12,311 bases of DNA from NCBI GenBank assembly GCA_023269455.1, contig JAHFTG010000039.1:1-12311 (forward strand), read 5' to 3'. This DNA is from Opitutaceae bacterium. GTDB taxonomy: Bacteria; Verrucomicrobiota; Verrucomicrobiia; Opitutales; Opitutaceae. Position numbers and translations under genes: made by a program. The notes under the pieces are model-generated. The model had not been told where the DNA came from, did no database searches, and was given only the letters and a program-made list of their open reading frames with translations. Numbering within the stretch: position 1 is the stretch's first letter; the number at the start of each line of letters is the position of its first letter. This document shows positions 1 through 5,345 of this stretch, piece by piece.

Positions 1-644
1 AGGGCGAGCGTCCAGCGTTCGAGGGACTTGTCGTGCGAAGCCAGATTCAGAAGAAAAAGGACCAGCGCCGCCACGGTTCCGGCGGCGGCGGGCACCGGAA
101 GCCCGATAAAATCCTTATTGGAAGGCTTGCCGTCGGGACGGTGGATCAACGGGTGGGTGATCACATTGAACCGCGCGAGGCGAACCGCCGCGCATAAAAG
201 GTAAATAAACCCGAGCAGGCCACCGGCGCTCAGCAGGGTTTGATCGCCCGCTGCAGGCCGCATGATCAAAAAAAACATCATCAACGCAGGTGCCAATCCG
301 AAGGAAACGACATCCGCCAACGAATCGAACTCCGCTCCAAACAGGGACTCACGACCGCCCATGCGGGCCAGCCGACCGTCCAACGCATCGAAGGCCATCG
401 CTGCAAAGATATACCACACGGCGTCTTTGTAGAGCGCGATGGCTTCCAGGGGAATGGTCCCGCTGTCGGCCCCGCGCACGATGAAACTCGCCTCGATGCA
501 ACGAAGACAGGCTGCAAAACCGCAAAACAGATTTCCCGCCGTCATCAGATTCGGCAAAAAATAGATGCGGCTGGCCTGATTTACACTGTAACGGTGATTA
601 TGGTCCGACGTGTTGCCAGGCGAAGGCGTGGGGGTATTGGCCAT
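1..644 (-). CDS. pssA: CDP-diacylglycerol--serine O-phosphatidyltransferase (phosphatidylserine synthase), 3' end outside window
   Basis: This integral membrane enzyme joins CDP-diacylglycerol and L-serine to give phosphatidylserine and CMP, the entry step to phosphatidylethanolamine. I read 214 residues from an ATG at 644; the C-terminus lies beyond the window edge. The CDP-alcohol phosphotransferase signature D-G-x2-A-R-x8-G-x3-D-x3-D is complete (D89, G90, A93, R94, G103, D107, D111), with another Asp at 86. It is followed by FGLAP, a membrane segment, RLARFN (155-160) and GLPVPAAAG (181-189), all typical of the bacterial type II PssA family. Residues 1-27 are hydrophilic. The start codon lies 9 bases after the stop of the RelE-like gene, so the two are probably cotranscribed. 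No Shine-Dalgarno site precedes the ATG. A run of eight A on the plus strand (268-275) codes for part of MMFFLIM. Function is secure from the signature; the partial end is the main limit. Confidence 0.9.
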   Translation of the reverse strand, partial: MANTPTPSPGNTSDHNHRYSVNQASRIYFLPNLMTAGNLFCGFAACLRCIEASFIVRGADSGTIPLEAIALYKDAVWYIFAAMAFDALDGRLARMGGRESLFGAEFDSLADVVSFGLAPALMMFFLIMRPAAGDQTLLSAGGLLGFIYLLCAAVRLARFNVITHPLIHRPDGKPSNKDFIGLPVPAAAGTVAALVLFLLNLASHDKSLERWTLA

Positions 645-653
645 GACGGGACG

Positions 654-1007
654 TTATTTGGTGAGCGATTCGAGGTATTTCCAGAACTTGGAATGCTGCT
701 CCACCAATTGGGTTTCTGAAACGGGAAGTTTATTACGTAACAAAAAATCCTCCAACGAGTTCTTGTGTAAAATATACACCACATGAAGCGATTCCGGACC
801 CTTGGTCTCGAAGTAAAACCGGTGGTCTCCGCAACGCAGACGGTAGAGTGACTGGCCCGCGCGCGAAAAATGGCCCAACGGCTCGCGCGGATGCTCCAGA
901 TCGGCCGGCTTCAACGACATGAGCGGCTCGATCACCTCCAACTGCACCAACTTGTCGAGCTTGTTGAGCTCCAACATGCTTTGTTCGGAAAAAGTGACCT
1001 GATACAT
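654..1007 (-). CDS. RelE/ParE-superfamily-like small protein upstream of pssA, no antitoxin gene
   Basis: This protein of 117 residues has the pattern of the RelE/ParE/HigB fold. It has an N-terminal strand (MYQVTFSEQS), a helical pair (11-35), then a strand run with LYRLRCGDHRFYFE (54-67) and LHVVYILHKNSLEDFLLR (74-91). About 25 further residues follow, including a probable helix (EQHSKFWKYLESL, 103-115). RelE-type toxins cleave mRNA on the ribosome and ParE types poison gyrase, but I cannot assign either activity from the sequence. Toxins of this class usually sit beside an antitoxin gene. Here the downstream neighbour is pssA at 9 bases, and the upstream neighbour is divergent at 112 bases. 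This could be a domesticated RelE-fold protein in a lipid-synthesis operon rather than a toxin. No clear ribosome binding site is present. The fold assignment is by eye and moderately sure; the role is unknown. Confidence 0.7.
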   Translation of the reverse strand: MYQVTFSEQSMLELNKLDKLVQLEVIEPLMSLKPADLEHPREPLGHFSRAGQSLYRLRCGDHRFYFETKGPESLHVVYILHKNSLEDFLLRNKLPVSETQLVEQHSKFWKYLESLTK

Positions 1008-1119
1008 GATAAAGAGACGTGGAAAAAAGGGAGTGGCGGACGGATCTCGTAACTCGGCTCCCGCCCCGGCGTCATGCCGATGACAAGCTCCGCGTAAGAA
1101 GGCCCCGCGCGATTATCCC

Positions 1120-1620
1120 ATGAAGCCTCATTTCCTAGCTCCCGCCTGCCTCGCAGCAACGCTATTCGTTTTACCTTTCCCCGTCGCGGCCGACCCCGCG
1201 TCCGGCCCGATGCCGCCTGCATCGACGACCCCGCCTTCCGCCGCGCCCGCGATGAGCGCCGCCGATGCCGAAATCTTGAAACGCTACGACAAGAACGGCG
1301 ACGGCAAGCTCGACGACAGCGAAGTCGCCGCCGCGATGGACGAAAACCGCAAAGCCGCCGACGCCGACCGCGAAAAAAACCGCGATAAACTAAAGGAGCG
1401 CCAGCAAGCCTGGCTCAAGGAATTCGACAAAAATGGAGACGGCAAACTGGACGCCTCCGAACGCGCCACGATGGAGCAAACCCTCCGCGCCCGCCTCGAG
1501 AAAAGCCCGCGCATGCTCAAACGCTTCGACACCGACGGCGACGGAAAGCTGAGCGACGCCGAATGGATGGCCGCTCGCGAAAAGATTTTGGGAAAATTCG
1601 AAAAAGAGCAGGCGAAGTAA
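1120..1620 (+). CDS. Secreted EF-hand calcium-binding protein (three EF loops)
   Basis: This is an exported protein of 166 residues. Residues 1-24 form a Sec signal peptide: basic start MKPH, a hydrophobic core, and probable cleavage after VAA-24. A Pro/Ala/Ser-rich linker (25-48) follows. Three canonical 12-residue EF loops are at 57-68, 103-114 and 137-148. Each has Asp at positions 1, 3 or 5, Gly at 6 and Glu at 12, in the form D-x-[ND]-G-D-G-K-L-[DS]-x-[SA]-E. The stretch between loops 1 and 2 (69-100) is highly charged and likely helical. The protein should bind Ca2+ in the periplasm or outside the cell; its partner is unknown. It is divergent from the pssA operon and lies 79 bases before the ABC transporter fusion gene, so it could be cotranscribed with that gene. 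The odd number of loops leaves one EF hand unpaired unless the protein dimerises. No good Shine-Dalgarno site is seen before the ATG. Confidence 0.9.
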   Translation: MKPHFLAPACLAATLFVLPFPVAADPASGPMPPASTTPPSAAPAMSAADAEILKRYDKNGDGKLDDSEVAAAMDENRKAADADREKNRDKLKERQQAWLKEFDKNGDGKLDASERATMEQTLRARLEKSPRMLKRFDTDGDGKLSDAEWMAAREKILGKFEKEQAK

Positions 1621-1699
1621 GCGCCAGGCCCGCCGGAGATTTCACCCCGTCCGAAAAAGAGATGGCGCGCTTTCCCGCCAACGCGCACACCTTTTTGCG

Positions 1700-4087
1700 A
1701 TGCGGTTGAGTCGGCTTATGCCCTTATTTTTTGTGGTCGGTTGCCTGTGCCTTGCGGCACCGGGTCCGCGGCTTGCCGCCGACTCGGGCAACCCTCCCGC
1801 GCGCGTCACGCTTGATATTCCGGTGCTCGTGGCGGGTTACGGGAGCGCGTTTTTTGAACAGGCCGCGAGGGAGTTTGAAACGCTCCGCCCGGACGTGAAC
1901 GTGCGCCTCCAGGGCAATCCGCGCATCAACGATCAGGTGCGCATCCGCGTGATGGCGGGCGATTATCCGGACGCGACCGATGCGGTCCTGCTTTATCCGA
2001 ATCTCATCCGCGCCGGGCATATCCTGGACCTCGCGCCGTATCTCGATGGGCCGAATTGGGAAGGCGACGCGCGCTGGCGCGATACGTTTCTCCCCGGCGT
2101 GCTCGACCGCTGGACGATCACCGATGCTTCTTCCGCCAATCCGAAATCCGGAATCCTAAATCCCCAATCTCCCGCTCCGATCTACGGCCTGCCTTTTGCC
2201 CACGCGGTCTGGACGATTTTCTATGACAAGAAGCGCTTCCGCGAAAATGGCTGGGAAGTGCCGCGCACGTGGGACGAGTTTTTCACGCTCTGTGACCGCA
2301 TCCAAGCGAAGGGCATCGCGCCCGTCGCGTTGCCCGGCGTGGTCATGCGCTATGGCGATGCGTTCCTTCGCGCTGCGCACTACAATCTCGTGGGAGCCGA
2401 CGGCTACCGCGCCTACAACGAACTCGCGCCCGGCACGCGCAACGATCCGCGTTTCATCCGCGCGGCCGAGGTCACGCAGCGGCTCACCACGCATTATTTG
2501 ATCAAAGGCTGGGAAGGCATGACGCACACCGCCGCGCAGCTCGCGTTCATCAACGGGCAGGCGGCGATGACGGTTTCCGCTTCATGGTTTGTAAACGAGA
2601 TGCGCGGCAAACTGCCCGCCGGCTTCGAGCTGGGGGCGATGAATTTTCCGGTGTTTGCTGATGGGATCACCGATCCGGCGACGCTGCAGACGCAGAGCGC
2701 GTATTACTTTCTTTTTGCCAACGGTGATCCGGTGCGCGAGCGCGCGGCGGTGGATTTTTTTCGTTACCTGACGTCGCGAACCTGTGCGCAACGGTTCGCG
2801 CGGACGATTGATTCGCCGGTCGCGCTGCGCGCGGTGCGGCCCTCTGATTATTCGGCGGCGATGCACGACACGGCGGAGTTGCTGGCGCGCAGTCCGGGCT
2901 CGTTCGACGCGGCGCCGCCGGCATCGGCCGCGCAGCTCGCGCTCATCAATCAGGCGATGACCGATGCGCGCTACCGGTTGATGACGGGCCGCATCACGCC
3001 GCAGGAATTTGGAGAAAAACTGGAAGCGGCTGCCGCGTCCGAACGCGCGCGCCGCGCCGATCCCGACCGCGTGGAAAACAACCACGGCGTTGCGACCGCG
3101 GTATTGTTGCTGGTTCTGGCCGGACTTGTCGCGTGGATCGGATGGATGGCGATGCAGGGACGAAAACAGTCGTCGGCCGCGGCGCAGTCGGCTGGCTCGT
3201 CTGAGCATCTTGGGCGATTGCGGGGTGGTTTGGCGGTCGGGTTTGTCGGGCCGGCGCTCGTGTTGTTCGGGGCGCTGGTAATTTTACCGGGGCTGGTTTC
3301 GTTTGCCTGGGCGTTCACGCGGTGGGACGGGTTGGGCGCGCAGACGTGGGCGGGGCTTTTTAATTTCAAGTGGCTGCTGCTGGAGAGCGACGTGTTCTGG
3401 TTCGCGCTGAAAAACAATCTCTACCTCATGATCGTGCCCGCGCTGGTGGTGGTGCCAGCGGCGTTATTTTTTGCGACGCTCATTCATCGCGGCGTGTGGG
3501 GAGCGGGGGTGTTTCGCGTGGTGTTTTTATTTCCCAACATGCTCGGCGGAATCGCGGCGACGCTGTTGTGGATGAGCGCCTATGCGCCGCGTGGTGGACT
3601 TGTGAACACGGCGCTCGTGAAGCTGGGTTTCACGGGTTTCGACGGGTTTGCGTGGCTTGCGCAGGGTCATCTTTATGCGGCGCTAATCCCAATCTATCTG
3701 TGGATGGCGTGCGGGTTTAACCTCGTGCTTTACCTAGCGGCGATGGAGGGAATTCCGGCGGATTTCTATGAAGCGGCGGAGCTGGAGGGCGCGTCGAAGG
3801 CGCGGCAGTTTTTCACGATTACGCTGCCGCTGATCCGCGAGGTGTTGGTGATCTCGGCGGTGTTTTTGGTGATCGGCGGATTGAATGCGTTTGAGATGAT
3901 CTGGCTGCTCACTTCGCAAGATCCGGCGAGCGGTTCGCACACGTTGAGCACGCTGATGGTTTCGACGATGTTCCAGGAGTTCCAGATCGGGCGGGCGACC
4001 GCGATCGCAGTGGTGATGTTCGGACTCGTGCTGGTGGGCAGTGCGGCGGTGATGCGCGCGCTGAAGCGTGACGCGGTGGAAATGTGA
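1700..4087 (+). CDS. Sugar-type ABC importer: solute-binding protein fused to MalF-like permease
   Basis: This protein of 795 residues joins two components that are usually separate. Residues 1-27 are a signal sequence; cleavage after LAA-27 is likely, though VVGC (12-15) also fits a lipobox. Residues about 35-450 match a family 1 (CUT1) solute-binding protein, with an ITYGLPF-like element at 161-166 (IYGLPF), FYDKKRF and WDEF. A single membrane helix (464-484) and a short linker (485-507) lead to a six-helix MalF-like permease (about 508-790). The permease has the cytoplasmic EAA loop (E691-A-A-x3-G697) that docks the ATPase. The extra helix gives a consistent topology, with binding domain outside and permease N-terminus inside. 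A heptamer repeat codes for residues 147-158. The MalG-like partner starts 22 bases downstream; no ATPase gene is in view. The substrate is probably a carbohydrate but cannot be named. The reading frame is continuous, so the fusion looks real. Confidence 0.9.
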   Translation: MRLSRLMPLFFVVGCLCLAAPGPRLAADSGNPPARVTLDIPVLVAGYGSAFFEQAAREFETLRPDVNVRLQGNPRINDQVRIRVMAGDYPDATDAVLLYPNLIRAGHILDLAPYLDGPNWEGDARWRDTFLPGVLDRWTITDASSANPKSGILNPQSPAPIYGLPFAHAVWTIFYDKKRFRENGWEVPRTWDEFFTLCDRIQAKGIAPVALPGVVMRYGDAFLRAAHYNLVGADGYRAYNELAPGTRNDPRFIRAAEVTQRLTTHYLIKGWEGMTHTAAQLAFINGQAAMTVSASWFVNEMRGKLPAGFELGAMNFPVFADGITDPATLQTQSAYYFLFANGDPVRERAAVDFFRYLTSRTCAQRFARTIDSPVALRAVRPSDYSAAMHDTAELLARSPGSFDAAPPASAAQLALINQAMTDARYRLMTGRITPQEFGEKLEAAAASERARRADPDRVENNHGVATAVLLLVLAGLVAWIGWMAMQGRKQSSAAAQSAGSSEHLGRLRGGLAVGFVGPALVLFGALVILPGLVSFAWAFTRWDGLGAQTWAGLFNFKWLLLESDVFWFALKNNLYLMIVPALVVVPAALFFATLIHRGVWGAGVFRVVFLFPNMLGGIAATLLWMSAYAPRGGLVNTALVKLGFTGFDGFAWLAQGHLYAALIPIYLWMACGFNLVLYLAAMEGIPADFYEAAELEGASKARQFFTITLPLIREVLVISAVFLVIGGLNAFEMIWLLTSQDPASGSHTLSTLMVSTMFQEFQIGRATAIAVVMFGLVLVGSAAVMRALKRDAVEM
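2138..2172 (+). repeat. Five tandem heptamers AATCCNN inside the solute-binding domain
   Basis: The sequence shows five head-to-tail copies of a 7-base unit: AATCCGA, AATCCGG, AATCCTA, AATCCCC and AATCTCC. The array is much more AT-rich than the surrounding gene. It is translated in frame as N147-P-K-S-G-I-L-N-P-Q-S-P158, giving a seven-residue protein periodicity. It lies in the loop just before the conserved IYGLPF element of the binding domain, where relatives normally have only a short turn. Short tandem heptamers are known as dispersed repeats in cyanobacteria, and similar NPKS-type translations occur in other bacteria. I infer an insertion or expansion tolerated in a surface loop. Confidence 0.85.
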
Positions 4088-4109
4088 TCCGTCGCAACTC
4101 GCCGAACAC

Positions 4110-4949
4110 ATGAAATTTTCACGCATCTTAATCTTCTCCATCCTGGCGGGCTATCTCGTGTGGGTGGCTTTTCCGATGGCGTGGGTGGCGTATTCGTCGC
4201 TCAAGACGGACGAGGCGATCTTCCGCGAGGCGTTCGCGTTGCCGGCGTTTGGGGATTTGCAGACGGATAACTACGTGCGCGCGTGGCGCGAGGCGCGGTT
4301 TGGGGATTATTTTATCAATTCGGTGATCGTGACGGCATCATCCGTCGCGCTGATCGTGCTGCTCGGGGCGATGGCGGCGTATGCGCTGGCGCGGTTTTAT
4401 CATCCGATGGGAAAGGCGGTCTTCTGGCTGTTTCTGGCGGGGTTGATGATTCCGGTTCAGCTCTCGATCGTGCCGCTGTTTTTTGAGCTACGGGCGCTGG
4501 GGTTGCTCAACTCGAGGCTTGGGCTGGTGCTGGTTTACACGGCGAACGGGCTGCCGTTTGCGATCTTCATCCTCGCGGGGTTTTTCAAGGCGTTGCCGCG
4601 GTCGCTTTACGAGGCGGCGGTGGTGGACGGTTGCACGGAGGCGTCGGCGTTCTGGCGGGTGATGCTGCCGCTGGCGAAGCCGGGGCTGGTGACGGTGGCG
4701 ATCTTCCAGTTCATCGGGATTTGGAAGGAGTATTTTTTCGCGTTTATGTTCACGAGCGGCGATGCCGGGGCGGGGGTGCGGACGTTGCCGTTGGGGTTGG
4801 CTAATCTCTCGATCACGTCCCAATACCGGAGCGACTACGGGATGTTGTTCGCGGGGCTGGTGATCGTGACGGTGCCGATTCTGGTGATCTTCATCGCGTT
4901 GCAAAAACACCTCGTAAAAGGCGTCACGGCGGGCGCGGTGAAGGGGTGA
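4110..4949 (+). CDS. MalG-like ABC sugar permease (CUT1 family)
   Basis: This permease of 279 residues is the second transmembrane half of the importer and should pair with the permease domain of the preceding fusion protein. It has the six-helix MalG layout, with membrane segments near 5-28, 70-92, 104-124, 138-160, 194-213 and 245-265. The cytoplasmic EAA loop reads E168-A-A-x3-G174, within LPRSLYEAAVVDG. The downstream F-W-R-V-M-L-P-L-A-K-P stretch (181-191) is typical of the family. I prefer the ATG at 4110, 22 bases after the upstream stop. The longer in-frame start at 4068 would overlap the previous gene and add a charged, family-atypical N-terminus (MTRWKCDP) before the first membrane helix. 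No Shine-Dalgarno site marks either start. The gene is last in its run and converges on the DUF2007 gene after 30 bases. The ATPase must be supplied from elsewhere. Confidence 0.9.
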   Translation: MKFSRILIFSILAGYLVWVAFPMAWVAYSSLKTDEAIFREAFALPAFGDLQTDNYVRAWREARFGDYFINSVIVTASSVALIVLLGAMAAYALARFYHPMGKAVFWLFLAGLMIPVQLSIVPLFFELRALGLLNSRLGLVLVYTANGLPFAIFILAGFFKALPRSLYEAAVVDGCTEASAFWRVMLPLAKPGLVTVAIFQFIGIWKEYFFAFMFTSGDAGAGVRTLPLGLANLSITSQYRSDYGMLFAGLVIVTVPILVIFIALQKHLVKGVTAGAVKG

Positions 4950-4960
4950 GAGGCGATAAC

Positions 4961-4976
4961 GCCGTGCCCGGACGGC
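4961..4976. other. Short hairpin between convergent genes, possible weak bidirectional terminator
   Basis: GCCGT (4961-4965) pairs with ACGGC (4972-4976) around a six-base loop in the 30-base gap between the permease stop and the DUF2007 stop. The stem has only five pairs and no T-tract follows on either strand. The position suits a terminator, but the structure is weak. Confidence 0.25.
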
Positions 4977-4979
4977 CGC

Positions 4980-5228
4980 TCAAGTAAACGCGGGCGGCAC
5001 GTTGTCGCTGTCGGGCGCGGCGGCGTCGAGCTGGGCGATGATGGCGCGGGCGGCCTCGGCGTTTTCTTCGTCCACTTGCACGCGGATGCCGCCGATGGCG
5101 AAGATGAGATACGGCGCGGTCTGGGCGGTGTTTTCATCGGGGATGAAGACGGCGATGCCGCTGTCGTTGAGCACGGATTTGACCAACTGGACGTGGGCGG
5201 GGTTGTTGCAGGTGGCGACGGTGATCAT
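4980..5228 (-). CDS. DUF2007-family small protein (putative signal-transducing protein)
   Basis: This small soluble protein of 82 residues matches the DUF2007 (PF09413) pattern. It opens with a strand MITVATCNNP and a helix that in the family carries the typical A-x-L-x-K-x-x-L spacing (here AHVQLVKSVLNDSGI, 11-25). It continues with VFIPDEN (27-33), and closes with the strand IRVQVDEEN (48-56) and the helix AEAARAIIAQL (57-67). The family forms a small ferredoxin-like alpha/beta domain. It is called signal-transducing by homology to PII-like folds, but no defined reaction is known. The last 14 residues are Pro/Asp-rich and probably disordered. It is a single gene, convergent with the ABC permease and divergent from the PAS phosphatase across 117 bases. 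No clear ribosome binding site precedes the ATG at 5228. Confidence 0.8.
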   Translation of the reverse strand: MITVATCNNPAHVQLVKSVLNDSGIAVFIPDENTAQTAPYLIFAIGGIRVQVDEENAEAARAIIAQLDAAAPDSDNVPPAFT

Positions 5229-5312
5229 GGTTTAAGGTTATCGCGGGGCGGCGGATTGGCCAGCCGGGATGTTGGCGGCGTTGCGTGTTAAGGCTGGATT
5301 GCACAGGCGGGT

Positions 5313-5325
5313 GGGGTTAAACCCC
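5313..5325. repeat. GGGGT-taa-ACCCC inverted repeat before the phosphatase gene
   Basis: A perfect 5-base inverted repeat (5313-5317 with 5321-5325, loop TAA) lies 20 bases before the phosphatase ATG, within the 117-base divergent gap. A T-rich stretch (TCTCCTTTTTG) follows on the plus strand. It could be an operator, a leader hairpin, or part of a dispersed palindrome. No recognisable -35/-10 pair is visible in this gap. Confidence 0.35.
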
Positions 5326-5345
5326 TGTCTCCTTTTTGCTTTCAC

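Noticed and set aside
240..719. A 159-codon plus-strand open frame at the left end
   Set aside because: It overlaps pssA, whose minus-strand frame carries the full CDP-alcohol phosphotransferase signature. The plus-strand product has no domain features.
1008..1119. A hidden antitoxin gene for the RelE-like protein
   Set aside because: The 112-base gap is too short for a typical antitoxin and has no convincing start or DNA-binding pattern. The minus-strand frame crossing it (932-1222) reads as a shadow of the EF-hand signal region.
1621..1699. Intrinsic terminator after the EF-hand gene
   Set aside because: A GCGCG/CGCGC pairing near 1666-1692 has a 12-base loop and a short T-run four to five bases away. 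It is too weak to call.
4068..4109. Longer start for the MalG-like permease
   Set aside because: It would overlap the upstream gene by 20 bases and put a charged, family-atypical sequence before the first membrane helix. No ribosome binding site supports it.
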